Assembly (NCBI RefSeq): GCF_002002735.1
Contig: NZ_MUNY01000046.1
Span: 1 to 64,000, forward strand
DNA from: Algoriphagus sp. A40
Lineage (GTDB): Bacteria; Bacteroidota; Bacteroidia; Cytophagales; Cyclobacteriaceae
DNA: 64,000 nucleotides
Reading direction: 5' to 3'
Below the pieces are notes generated by a model that saw only the letters and a list, made by a program, of their open reading frames with translations, made no database searches and was not told the DNA's origin. The first letter of the stretch is position 1. Every line of letters starts with the position of its first letter. The position numbers and the translations under genes were made by a program. Below are positions 16,173 to 25,426 of the stretch, in pieces.

Positions 16173-17618
16173 TTACCTCACATTAAAGCTTTGCATAAAT
16201 GGTTGTCCGTTTGGAGCTACTCCCTGCAATAGCAGCCTTCCACTGTACTTCTCCAGGTATTTGCCGGCTTCTTCAGGATCTTTGGCCGGAACTTCATTGA
16301 TATGGGTGATGACATACCCATCTCTGAATCCCAAATCCCGCAAATACCCTCGGGTCAAGGAGGTGATTTTTACACCATATTGAATTTTTAATCTGTCTTT
16401 TTCTATGGTATTGACCGCCTCGAGTCGAGCTCCAAGCAATCCTGAACCATAATATTCCCGCTTGATTTCCCCGGTTCCCCCTTCCAGATTCTGCAAGGTC
16501 AGCTCGGCTGTTTTCGCACTTCCGTTTCGGACATATTCCACTGAGATTTTGTCCCCGGGATAATAATAGGAGATAGCTTCCTCAAAGCTTCCTTTACCTG
16601 TGATTTTCCAGTCAGCGATTTTGGTAATGACATCATTTTTGGATAGTCCGGCATTTTCGGCAGGGCCATTTCCCACTACATGGGTTATGATTACTCCGTC
16701 CATATTTTTAAGGTCCATGGATTCGGCAAGCTCAGGCGTGACTTCCACCACATCCACACCTGGAATTGCTTTTTGTACCTCGCCAAATTTGATCAGGTCG
16801 TTGGCGACTTTCACTGCGATGTCTACAGGTACAGCAAACCCATATCCGGTATAAGACCCGGTTCGGGAAAGGATTGCGGTGTTGATGCCTACGAGTTCCC
16901 CGCTAATATTCACCAATGCTCCACCGGAATTACCGGGGTTGATCGGGGCATCAGTTTGGATGAAACTTTCCAGAGGAAAATCCCCGCCCAGAATATTGAT
17001 CTGTCGTTCTTTGGCCGAAACAATCCCGGCCGTGACCGTGGAGGTAAGGTTGAAAGGATTCCCGACTGCGAGTACCCATTCTCCGATTTGAAGGTTTCGG
17101 CTGCTACCACGTTTGATTTCAGGCAAGTCGCTGGCTTCGATTTTGAGGACGGCAATGTCCGTGTTCTTGTCTGTTCCGACGAGTTTTGCAGGGTAGGTTC
17201 GCTTTTGGTGGACGACTTCAATGGTTTCTGCTTGATCGATTACGTGGTTGTTGGTGATGATATAACCGTCTTTGGAAAAGATCACGCCGGATCCGGTGCT
17301 CACCTGTTGGGCAGGTCCAGTTCCAAAAAAGTAGTCAAACATACTGTTCCTTCTGGGATCTGTGCCGCTGAAGTTTTTGATGAAAACGACCGATTCTGTA
17401 CTGTTTTCAGAGGCTTCCACAAAGGAAATCGGTGGGTCTGTTCGTAGGCTTGATGGCAGGCTTCCCGAGGTAAATTGAGTTGGAATAGATGGTTGTGAGA
17501 TTGGGGTATTGAAATCAGAAAGTGGATTTTCCGCATCAATAGTTGTCCAAAGTGCGGCTCCGGCGAGTCCGGCAAGGAATGGAATTCCGAATGATTTGAC
17601 CAAAGTTTTCATAGGCAT
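16173..17618 (-). CDS. HtrA/DegP-family periplasmic serine protease (paralogue 1)
   Basis: A 481-aa trypsin-like protease with an N-terminal membrane/signal segment (~8-27). The catalytic triad is visible: His125 in TNNHVID, Asp154 in KNTDIAVLK and Ser231 in NPGNSGGAL. One PDZ domain follows (~270-375, AGLSKNDVITKI...). The C-terminal ~90 residues look like a second, diverged PDZ (GYVITHINEVPAKDPEEAGKYL). It degrades or refolds misfolded envelope proteins. A second paralogue is at 37044-38546. Confidence 0.92.
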   Translation of the reverse strand: MPMKTLVKSFGIPFLAGLAGAALWTTIDAENPLSDFNTPISQPSIPTQFTSGSLPSSLRTDPPISFVEASENSTESVVFIKNFSGTDPRRNSMFDYFFGTGPAQQVSTGSGVIFSKDGYIITNNHVIDQAETIEVVHQKRTYPAKLVGTDKNTDIAVLKIEASDLPEIKRGSSRNLQIGEWVLAVGNPFNLTSTVTAGIVSAKERQINILGGDFPLESFIQTDAPINPGNSGGALVNISGELVGINTAILSRTGSYTGYGFAVPVDIAVKVANDLIKFGEVQKAIPGVDVVEVTPELAESMDLKNMDGVIITHVVGNGPAENAGLSKNDVITKIADWKITGKGSFEEAISYYYPGDKISVEYVRNGSAKTAELTLQNLEGGTGEIKREYYGSGLLGARLEAVNTIEKDRLKIQYGVKITSLTRGYLRDLGFRDGYVITHINEVPAKDPEEAGKYLEKYSGRLLLQGVAPNGQPFMQSFNVR

Positions 17619-17832
17619 AAGTTACTCAATTAAGAAGATTCAGGTTGTTTGTCCTGATTTCATTCACAATTTTTAAGTATGAAATTTGCAACAGAAATGG
17701 CAATAATTATCCCAATTCCTAAAAACTGACGGATTGTACAAGGAAAAGTCTTTTCAATTGGTAATTTTGTCAGCTTGAATCGGAAACCTTCCCTTATCCG
17801 GAAGGTTTTTATTTGGAAACAATCCCTTTTAC
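17619..17832. promoter_or_regulatory. Divergent htrA/dxr region with terminator-like hairpin in the dxr leader
   Basis: This 214-base gap separates the divergent protease and dxr. At 17784-17808, AAACCTTCC pairs with GGAAGGTTT (9 bp, 7-base loop), followed by TTATTT. This intrinsic-terminator shape sits 24 bases before the dxr ATG. No plus-strand gene ends upstream, so it may be a leader attenuator. A 16-codon frame (17679-17729, MKFATEMAIIIPIPKN) lies upstream of it in the same leader and could be a leader peptide, but nothing else supports its translation. Confidence 0.5.
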
Positions 17833-18999
17833 ATGACAGAAACAAAGCGCGTAGCCATCCTCGGAAGTACCGGTAGCATCGGTACTCAGACCTTGGATGT
17901 AATCCGTCAGCACTCCGACAAGTTTACTGTTGAGGTGCTTACCGCGCAGAATAATTGTGATTTGTTGATCAGCCAGGCCTTGGAATTCAAGCCCAACGCT
18001 GTGGTGATCGGGAATGAGTCCTTTTATCAAAAAGTCAAGGAAGCCCTGATTCCTCACGATATCAAAGTTTTTGCCGGGCAAAAAGCGATAGCTCAAGTAG
18101 TGGAAATGGAGACAATCGATGTGGTTTTGACTGCATTGGTGGGTTACTCTGGAATGATCCCAACCGTCAATGCCATCAAAGCCGGGAAGCAAATTGCCCT
18201 GGCAAACAAAGAGACCCTGGTCGTGGCAGGTGAGCTGATCACAGCTTTGGCCAAAAAGCATGCAGTCAATATCTATCCGGTGGATTCAGAGCACTCGGCA
18301 ATTTTTCAGTGCTTGGTAGGTGAGTTTCATAATCCGATTGAAAAAATCATCCTTACTGCCTCAGGAGGGCCCTTCCGAGGAAAAGACCGGACTTTTCTCG
18401 AAACAGTCACCCGAGAGCAGGCTTTGAAGCACCCCAACTGGGATATGGGTGCCAAGATTACCATCGATTCGGCTTCACTGATGAACAAAGGTCTCGAAGT
18501 AATCGAGGCAAAATGGCTTTTTGGGCTGAAAACAGAACAGATTGAAGTCATTGTGCATCCTCAGAGTATTGTCCATTCTTTGGTGCAGTTTGAGGACGGA
18601 TCGATCAAAGCACAACTTGGACTTCCGGATATGCGTATTCCAATCCAGTTTGCCCTAAGTTATCCCCATCGGTTCAAGAGTGATTTTGAGCGGTTTGATT
18701 TTACCAAATATCCCCAATTGACCTTTGAGCAACCGGATCTGAAAACATTCCGGAACCTTCAACTTGCATTTGACGCTTTAGCTAAGGGAGGAAATGCGCC
18801 GTGTATTCTAAATGCTGCAAACGAAATTGCCGTGGCTGCATTTTTGAGCAAAGAAGTGGGATTCCTGGAAATGTCAGATTTGATCGAAACCACAATGGAA
18901 AAGGCAACTTTCATCGCCAAACCAAATTTGGAGGATTATGTGGAGACAGACAGGGAAGCAAGAATTATAACTGAATCATTAATTAAGTCAAAAGTATAA
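17833..18999 (+). CDS. dxr: 1-deoxy-D-xylulose 5-phosphate reductoisomerase
   Basis: A 388-aa cytosolic enzyme of the MEP isoprenoid pathway. It converts DXP to MEP using NADPH and a divalent metal. The N-terminal NADPH-binding motif LGSTGSIGTQTLDVI is at 10-24. Metal and substrate motifs follow (PVDSEHSAIFQC; TASGGPFRG; NWDMGAKITIDSASLMNKGLEVIEA; HPQSIVHSLVQFEDGS). The length is normal for the family. The stop overlaps the rseP start by one base, so the pair is co-transcribed, a common Bacteroidota arrangement. Confidence 0.97.
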   Translation: MTETKRVAILGSTGSIGTQTLDVIRQHSDKFTVEVLTAQNNCDLLISQALEFKPNAVVIGNESFYQKVKEALIPHDIKVFAGQKAIAQVVEMETIDVVLTALVGYSGMIPTVNAIKAGKQIALANKETLVVAGELITALAKKHAVNIYPVDSEHSAIFQCLVGEFHNPIEKIILTASGGPFRGKDRTFLETVTREQALKHPNWDMGAKITIDSASLMNKGLEVIEAKWLFGLKTEQIEVIVHPQSIVHSLVQFEDGSIKAQLGLPDMRIPIQFALSYPHRFKSDFERFDFTKYPQLTFEQPDLKTFRNLQLAFDALAKGGNAPCILNAANEIAVAAFLSKEVGFLEMSDLIETTMEKATFIAKPNLEDYVETDREARIITESLIKSKV

Positions 19000-20312
19000 T
19001 GGAAACATTGATTATGGTGGGCCAATTGCTCCTGGGATTGTCAATCCTGGTGGGGCTTCATGAGTTGGGTCACTTGCTTACCGCCAAGATGTTTGGCATG
19101 AGAGTGGAAAAATTCTCCATCGGATTTCCTCCGAAAATAGCCGGATTCCAGTGGGGAGAAACTGAATATTCGATCGGTGCGATTCCTTTGGGAGGTTTTG
19201 TAAAAATCTCCGGAATGGTGGACGAGTCCATGGATACTGCCCAGCTGGCAGCTGAACCTCAACCTTGGGAATTCCGGGCAAAACCGGCCTGGCAGCGATT
19301 GATCGTGATGCTGGGAGGTATTATCGTCAACGTAGTCACAGGGATTATCATTTTTGTGGTGTTGGTTTACAATAACGGGGAAACCTACTTTTCAAGAGAT
19401 CAGATCATCGAAAATGGCATCGTGGCCTATGAATATGGTGAGGCGATTGGATTCAAGACCGGAGACAAAGTGCTCGATATCAATGGAGAAACCTATCAGG
19501 GTCTCAATGATCTGAGCAGCGGATCAGCCTTACTCAGCGAAAACGGCTATTACACAGTAGACCGAAATGGGGAGCAGCTCAAGATTGAAATCCCAAGGGG
19601 TTTTATCAATACGTTCAACAGTGAGGAATCCTTTGATAAGTTTATTGAAATCCGGTTTCCTTTTGAAGTCGGAGTGGTAGATAAGGGAAGCGCTGCGGAA
19701 GCCGCCGGTATTCAGACTGGAGATAAGATTGTTGCGGTCAACGGCACGCCAATCAACTATTTTGACGAAATGCAGTCTGTACTTCAGGGTGTGAAGAGTC
19801 AAACCGCCCAGATTGTCCGTCAAGCTGAAACCGGAACTGATACGCTTTCCATTCCGGTATCTGATGAGGCTCGGATTGGAATTGCGGTTAAACCCCTGAT
19901 CGAGCCGACTCGAAGAGAATATGCCATAGGAGAGGCTTTAGCTAAGGGTACCAACCGGGCATTTACCGTAGTCATCGTCAACGCTAAGGCTATGGGTAAA
20001 ATGTTTACCGGTGAGGTCTCCGCCAAGAATGTAAGTGGGCCGATCGGAATGGCGAAAATTTACGGTGCTTCCTGGGATTGGGTGAAATTCTGGAGTATTA
20101 CCGGACTGATTTCAATGATATTGGCCTTTATGAATTTGCTGCCAATTCCTGCTTTGGACGGCGGGCATGTGATGTTCCTGCTTTATGAGATGGTATCCGG
20201 CCGTGCACCTTCGGATAAATTCCTCGAAAACGCCCAGAAAGTTGGTATGGTCATTCTGTTGGCTTTGATGGTTTTTGCCATCGGGAATGATATTTTGAAG
20301 CTTTTCAATTAA
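18999..20312 (+). CDS. rseP: Site-2 zinc metalloprotease RseP
   Basis: A 437-aa intramembrane protease. The zinc motif HELGH is at 21-25 in the first membrane helix. Two PDZ-like regions lie in the periplasmic loop (~125-320), and the second active-site motif NLLPIPALDGGH is near the C-terminus. In other bacteria it cleaves anti-sigma factors and remnant signal peptides; the substrates here are unknown. It is translationally linked to dxr, and a strong terminator follows. Confidence 0.95.
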   Translation: METLIMVGQLLLGLSILVGLHELGHLLTAKMFGMRVEKFSIGFPPKIAGFQWGETEYSIGAIPLGGFVKISGMVDESMDTAQLAAEPQPWEFRAKPAWQRLIVMLGGIIVNVVTGIIIFVVLVYNNGETYFSRDQIIENGIVAYEYGEAIGFKTGDKVLDINGETYQGLNDLSSGSALLSENGYYTVDRNGEQLKIEIPRGFINTFNSEESFDKFIEIRFPFEVGVVDKGSAAEAAGIQTGDKIVAVNGTPINYFDEMQSVLQGVKSQTAQIVRQAETGTDTLSIPVSDEARIGIAVKPLIEPTRREYAIGEALAKGTNRAFTVVIVNAKAMGKMFTGEVSAKNVSGPIGMAKIYGASWDWVKFWSITGLISMILAFMNLLPIPALDGGHVMFLLYEMVSGRAPSDKFLENAQKVGMVILLALMVFAIGNDILKLFN

Positions 20313-20337
20313 GCTTATTATCGTTTTGAAGTTATTG

Positions 20338-20367
20338 AGACCGGGCTTTTAGCTCGGTTTTTTTTTG
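20338..20367 (+). terminator. Rho-independent terminator after rseP
   Basis: ACCGGGCT (20340-20347) pairs with AGCTCGGT (20351-20358) around a TTT loop, followed by eight more Ts. It closes the dxr-rseP unit. Confidence 0.85.
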
Positions 20368-20505
20368 ATTAAAATCGAAAATAGGGGAATTTAGAAATAA
20401 ATAGTCCTGGTAAGCAGGTGCTTAGTTTATTCTTCCTTTTCTTCGTTTGAGGTAATTGATTTTTGATTTTTATTTGGGGGAATATTTAGTTTCAAGCCCA
20501 TTTCC

Positions 20506-21729
20506 ATGCGTTTCCCAAAAATTATTCTTTCCCTGTTCTATGTATTGTTGGCCATTCAGCCGGTTTTCTCACAGCAAGTCATAAGTGGCTATTACATTGA
20601 CACTTTAGGACAGCGAAAGGAATCCACTTTTAAGTTCAAGTTTGATCAGGAAGATTATGAGCAGTTTGTGGTGATCAGTGAAGGTCAGGAAAGGGAATTG
20701 ACACCGAAATCTGTTCAAGAGGTTGGATTCGAAAATGGGAGACTTTTCCGATCCGAAATCCTTCCAGAAAGTTCAAATAAGGTTTTCGTCCTGTTATTGC
20801 GAGAAGGGGAAGTTGACTTGTTGAAGTGGCAAAAGAAATATTTTATCCGAAATGGGGAGCAAATCGTTGCCTTGAGAGAGTTGAACTCCAGCAAAGTGGT
20901 GAACGGTCAGGAAATAAATGTAACGACCAAACAATACCAAGGTATATTGATGTCGGTCTTGAAACCATCTCCTGACCAAGAAAATCTAAGCCGGCTGATT
21001 CGCAATTCAAGTCTTAATGATCGGGATCTGACCGATATAGTGGACCTTTTTCATGAGGTAAATGGACTTGCTATTGTTACCAAAACGATCACCAACCAGG
21101 CAACTGCCTTTGGTATAGGATGGAAAGTACAGGCTGGAGTCGGATTCCATGGGTTGATGGAAAATTTCGAAAACCAGGGTTTTTCCTACAGCTTTAAAAG
21201 TGGGATTTCTCCTTATTTTGAAGTTGGTGCCAGGTTTAGGGATTTCAAAAATGCGCCTAGACTGATGGTGGATTTGGGAGTGGGTTATTATGCAGAATCT
21301 GACGAAATTCTGGTTTCCGGTAGTCAAGTGTCTTTTGATCTGGAGGGAAAGCAGAGTTATACCAGTTCCTCTGTTGTTTTGCCTTTTCAGATTCATTACA
21401 TTTTTTCAAGAGAGAATTCTTCCGAATGGTATGGTGGGGCTGGATTGACTTTCTGGATATCAAATTTTGAAAACAACTCTGCAGAAGTGATTTTGGACAA
21501 TGGCGAACCTAACCTGATCACACATACCGATAATTTTGTAGAGCGAAAGCCAGGGTCTGTAAGTCCAAACCTGAAGATCGGTTGGAGCAAAGGTCTTTCG
21601 GAGAAAAGTGATTTTTTTATTGAAGCTAAAGGGGACTATTTGATTAAAAACTATGAAATGTTTCCCTTGACCTATTATTCGGTTTTTAATTTGGGTGTGC
21701 TTACACTCACTGCAGGAATTTCATTTTAA
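20506..21729 (+). CDS. Secreted protein with outer-membrane barrel-like C-terminus (paralogue A)
   Basis: A 407-aa protein with a clear signal peptide (ending PVFSQ, ~23). The N-terminal third contains a conserved module (...ESSNKVFVLLLREGEVDLLKWQKKYFIRNGEQ). The C-terminal half alternates hydrophobic and polar residues with aromatic strand ends and finishes LTLTAGISF, as in outer-membrane beta-barrels. The next gene is a diverged paralogue with the same layout (ESSDLLFVQILVSGPIELSGYRGSFFLENGE). I know no function for the family. The two paralogues and the IPT/Kelch lipoprotein behind them form a likely envelope cluster. Confidence 0.7.
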   Translation: MRFPKIILSLFYVLLAIQPVFSQQVISGYYIDTLGQRKESTFKFKFDQEDYEQFVVISEGQERELTPKSVQEVGFENGRLFRSEILPESSNKVFVLLLREGEVDLLKWQKKYFIRNGEQIVALRELNSSKVVNGQEINVTTKQYQGILMSVLKPSPDQENLSRLIRNSSLNDRDLTDIVDLFHEVNGLAIVTKTITNQATAFGIGWKVQAGVGFHGLMENFENQGFSYSFKSGISPYFEVGARFRDFKNAPRLMVDLGVGYYAESDEILVSGSQVSFDLEGKQSYTSSSVVLPFQIHYIFSRENSSEWYGGAGLTFWISNFENNSAEVILDNGEPNLITHTDNFVERKPGSVSPNLKIGWSKGLSEKSDFFIEAKGDYLIKNYEMFPLTYYSVFNLGVLTLTAGISF

Positions 21730-21899
21730 CTCCATGCAAGTGAAGCATAGATCCTCACTTAATTTTCTTTTGCCAAAAGTCAAAAAATCCAACTCCGAAG
21801 AAAATTAATTTACTGGCAACCAATGAGCTAAAAACAGCACTTTTTTTTCGGTAGTTAAATAATGAATTCCTCCTTAACTAGGATTGCAATTCTAGTTTT

Positions 21900-23168
21900 A
21901 TGATTAAAAGTATTTTCAGCCATGCATTTTTTGGATGGCTTTTCTTTGCCTCGCTTCAGGTATTTTCCCAAACTGACAGACTATCCGAGTTCAACTGGAC
22001 TAACGTTGATCCTACTTCTGGCCAGAAATCTGATTTTGTGATTTTGAATTCGGGTGAAAAGGTTTTCGGGAAAATAATCCGAAACTACAATCAGGCCTAC
22101 TATGATCAGATTGTACTTGAGACTGGTGGGTCAGTCAATACCTATTTGCCAAAAGATATAAAAGGCTTTGGTTTGGATAACGGTCAGCTTTTTCATGCGA
22201 GATACCTTCCCGAATCTTCAGACCTCCTTTTTGTCCAGATTTTGGTTTCGGGTCCAATAGAACTGAGCGGATACCGAGGAAGTTTTTTTCTGGAAAACGG
22301 AGAAACGTATCAAAAGCTGGAGGCTTATTACAAAAACACCGAGACCAATGGATATAAACGGAGTAAGTTTTACAAGCCTTTTATTGTCGCTCTCAAAACT
22401 GCCCTGACCGGAGATTGTGGAGTGAAACTCTACGCTAAAATCGAAAGACTTCCCTACAGTGAGCAAGCTTTGATCGGGCTTTTGGAATCATACTATACTT
22501 GTCAGGGAACTGCCTACCAAGTGCACGTTGAACATGCGCCCTTTTTGAAAATTTCTCCTACAGCCGGCTTGGGACTGTCTTATTTCTCCATCCAAGCCAC
22601 CCAAAAGACCAAGGAAAGGAACGACCAACTGGAAAATAACCTGGGTTATCAGGGCTTTGCGGGAATCAGACTGCATGATTTCAGAAATCTCCCCAGAGTC
22701 AGTACAGACCTGAGAATCGGGTTTTCGATGTTTACTACTACGGTACTCTCCAGCTATGAGGGCTCACAGTTAAATTGGACCGGGTCCGAGGAAATTGAGG
22801 AATTCGCCGTTTACCTACCGGTGAGTTTTAATTACAGCCTTCTCAAAAACCAACAGATGGAAGTGTACTTGGGTCTTTCGGCGGGCCTCTGGCTCATGCA
22901 AACCACGCATTCCGGTGGAATAATCGACCAAAAGATTTTTAGCTCGGGAGAGATCCACCTTCAGGAAAGTGAAATTGTGGAAGTCATGGATTCCAATTTC
23001 ATTCCAGGGATAAAAATGGGATATAACCTCGGCTTGAGTGGTAAAACACGCTTGATGTTGGAATTGGAAGCCAATACCCAAAAAGACTATTACCGGTTTA
23101 GCCTTCATCAGAATCAATCGGAATATTCCAGAGGCAGAGTTTCCTTTCAATTGGGTTTAGAATTTTAA
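21900..23168 (+). CDS. Secreted protein with outer-membrane barrel-like C-terminus (paralogue B)
   Basis: A 422-aa paralogue of the preceding gene. It has a signal peptide ending VFSQ (~24), an N-terminal module with LNSGEKVFGKIIRNYNQAYYDQIVL and the shared ESSxLxFVxxL...FFLENGE segment. A middle part with two Cys residues follows (GDCGVKLY and SYYTCQG), which could form a disulfide. The strand-rich C-terminus ends VSFQLGLEF. The IPT/Kelch lipoprotein gene starts 4 bases after its stop, which suggests co-translation. Function unknown. Confidence 0.7.
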   Translation: MIKSIFSHAFFGWLFFASLQVFSQTDRLSEFNWTNVDPTSGQKSDFVILNSGEKVFGKIIRNYNQAYYDQIVLETGGSVNTYLPKDIKGFGLDNGQLFHARYLPESSDLLFVQILVSGPIELSGYRGSFFLENGETYQKLEAYYKNTETNGYKRSKFYKPFIVALKTALTGDCGVKLYAKIERLPYSEQALIGLLESYYTCQGTAYQVHVEHAPFLKISPTAGLGLSYFSIQATQKTKERNDQLENNLGYQGFAGIRLHDFRNLPRVSTDLRIGFSMFTTTVLSSYEGSQLNWTGSEEIEEFAVYLPVSFNYSLLKNQQMEVYLGLSAGLWLMQTTHSGGIIDQKIFSSGEIHLQESEIVEVMDSNFIPGIKMGYNLGLSGKTRLMLELEANTQKDYYRFSLHQNQSEYSRGRVSFQLGLEF

Positions 23169-23172
23169 GAAT

Positions 23173-25230
23173 ATGTTAAAGCGATTTATAGTTGCGGTTT
23201 TTTCGGTTTGGGCAATGACTTCCTGCACTGAGGATGAAGTGATCCCCCGTACCAATCCCAGGTTTAGTGTGGCTTTTGTTCAGACCGTGGATGCGACTGG
23301 GGTGGAGTTTGCGGCGAATGTAGTGGACTATGGCTCTGAGGAGATTTTGGAATATGGGTTTGTGTATGGCAAGGAATCTAATCTTTCCATTTCCAACTCA
23401 GATTTGGTCAGCGAGATGGGAAGACCTTCCAATGAATTTAAGTTAAAGGCGACTCACTCGATGAAATCTGGTGATAGGATGTACGTGGCAGCATTTATAA
23501 AAACTACAGAAGGTCCAGTGTATTCCTTGCCATATCCTTTTACCAGTCAAGGATCGGATGGGTTTATTTTTGAAAGATTGGAGGCTGCAGATGAAGTTTA
23601 TTTTGGAGATACCCTGAGGGTTTTTGCCAAGAATCTGTCAAAAATTTCGGCTAATTATTCCGCAACTATTCAGGGAAAACCTGCTCAAATTGGCAAAGTC
23701 ACTGCATCTGCATTTGATATAATTATTCCCAAGAATTTAGAATTTCAGGAGGGGATCGGCTTAACCCAAATTTTTGAGATTGAGGTGCAAGTATCAGGAA
23801 AGTCCCTAAAAATTGAAAAGGCCTTGACTTTCAAAGCTCCCATCATCCAATCTGGTCCCTCTGAAGAATTAGCCTACTCTGAGGATCTGTTGGTAAGCGG
23901 AGAGTTTCTATATGACGAATATTTGAAAATCAGGTATAAAAACAAGGAGAACGAAACCGTGGCCTTGGAGTTGAAAGAAATAGGCAGCCAGAAAATCATA
24001 GTGGCGTTGAAAGCCTATTTTTCTGAGTTAAATCCAGAGCTTGAATTGGTCATTCGGGGAAATTCATACCGGGTGGGAAACCTCCTTAAGCTTAAGAAAA
24101 CCGAGCTACTCCCCGGGCAAAAAACCACCTTTAGAGGGAATACTGGGTCCTTTGTGCTCAAAGGCGAAAATTTCAATCCGCATTCCTTTCAGTACAATAA
24201 ATTTGAATTTTTGCCTGACTATTTAAAGTATCAGGTCAATTCCATCAGCCCAACTGAGATGGAGATTTCCTATGAATATTACGGGGATAAAACCGGATAT
24301 AGAACCTCAGAGCTGTTTTTAAAAAATGGAGGCACTCGGTCCAAAAACTCATTTCAAATCGAATGGACAGCACCTGCCATCCCCTTTATTCTGCTTGATG
24401 AAGAGTATTATTATTTAGAGGGGAGAGCTGTGTCAATGGGGCAAAAAGGATATATAGTTAGCTCCAAAGGGATTATCGAGGTAGATGCCACTGCCAGGAC
24501 TTTTACCAAAGTTTCCGAATTTGTTTCTCCAGGAAATCAACCCGCACGGCTGTTTGCCATCGCTGCTGAGGGCAAAATCTACTTTGGTACCACCAAGAGT
24601 CACGAAGATTCAGATGAAAAATGGTTCTATGTTTTTGATCCGATTTCCAAAAAAGTAACCCAATTGCCTAGTATTCCAAGTCAGGATAATTCCATCCAGT
24701 CCATCGTGTATCATCAGGGACAGCTGATCTATCAGGGAGACAAACTTGACCGAAACACCGGGACAGACGGGAATCTCCAACGCTACAAATATGATATTGC
24801 AAAAAATACCTGGGAAAAGCTGCCGGACTTGTACCAGCCAGATGGGTTTTACAATCATTACTCAACTTTTGAGTGGGGAAACGAAATTTATTCAATTTCT
24901 CCTATCGCTATGGATAATGTAACCCGTTATGGTTCAGGTGTTTTCAAATTCAACAAAGTAGATTTTACTTGGGAATTGGTTCATTTCATAGAAGGTCTCA
25001 CGGTGACTTCAAATGCCAACCAGTCAATTGTGATTGGGGATAAGGGGTATATCAGGACGTTGTATGATTTTTATGAGCTGGACTTGAATACTTGGTCAAT
25101 AAGTCATCCAGATTATCTGAATGCCCAATACGCTGGTGATTCGCAGGTTGGAGGATTTAAAATTGGGGAGAAATTTTATTTTTTGGATTTCAGTAGAGTT
25201 ATGGAGTATGACCCAACTTATTTCTATTAA
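23173..25230 (+). CDS. IPT/TIG- and Kelch-like lipoprotein
   Basis: A 685-aa lipoprotein with a signal ending MTSC. Residues ~25-400 form several Ig-like strands of the kind seen in IPT/TIG proteins. Residues ~405-680 repeat a Kelch/galactose-oxidase-like pattern (GRAVSMGQKGYIVSSKG..., KIYFGTTKSH...WFYVFDPISKKVTQLPSIP, NTWEKLPDLY). It is expected at the cell surface or outer membrane. It starts 4 bases after the barrel paralogue B stop, so the two probably work together. The ligand is unknown. Confidence 0.75.
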   Translation: MLKRFIVAVFSVWAMTSCTEDEVIPRTNPRFSVAFVQTVDATGVEFAANVVDYGSEEILEYGFVYGKESNLSISNSDLVSEMGRPSNEFKLKATHSMKSGDRMYVAAFIKTTEGPVYSLPYPFTSQGSDGFIFERLEAADEVYFGDTLRVFAKNLSKISANYSATIQGKPAQIGKVTASAFDIIIPKNLEFQEGIGLTQIFEIEVQVSGKSLKIEKALTFKAPIIQSGPSEELAYSEDLLVSGEFLYDEYLKIRYKNKENETVALELKEIGSQKIIVALKAYFSELNPELELVIRGNSYRVGNLLKLKKTELLPGQKTTFRGNTGSFVLKGENFNPHSFQYNKFEFLPDYLKYQVNSISPTEMEISYEYYGDKTGYRTSELFLKNGGTRSKNSFQIEWTAPAIPFILLDEEYYYLEGRAVSMGQKGYIVSSKGIIEVDATARTFTKVSEFVSPGNQPARLFAIAAEGKIYFGTTKSHEDSDEKWFYVFDPISKKVTQLPSIPSQDNSIQSIVYHQGQLIYQGDKLDRNTGTDGNLQRYKYDIAKNTWEKLPDLYQPDGFYNHYSTFEWGNEIYSISPIAMDNVTRYGSGVFKFNKVDFTWELVHFIEGLTVTSNANQSIVIGDKGYIRTLYDFYELDLNTWSISHPDYLNAQYAGDSQVGGFKIGEKFYFLDFSRVMEYDPTYFY

Positions 25231-25426
25231 TTCATAAGCAGGGAAATTATGGGACCTTTTTCTAAAAGGTAAGATTTACTGAGGTCTGGGGGATATCGGA
25301 ATCATGCCATTTTGACCCGATCCCCTTTTGGCATTAGCCTTGACTTAATTGGAAGAACCTTCGTATATAGAGGTTTCTTCTATTATTTTAGCTATTTCAT
25401 GACAGCACGGCTGTCAATATGTCCCT
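25231..25426 (+). promoter_or_regulatory. lon upstream region with palindrome
   Basis: A TTGACT (25340-25345) and TATATA (25364-25369) pair with an 18-base spacer could form a promoter. TGACAG-CACGG-CTGTCA (25400-25416) is an inverted repeat ending 10 bases before the lon ATG. It could be an operator or a translation-affecting hairpin. Both assignments are from pattern only; Bacteroidota promoters often follow a different consensus (TTTG, then TAnnTTTG). Confidence 0.35.
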
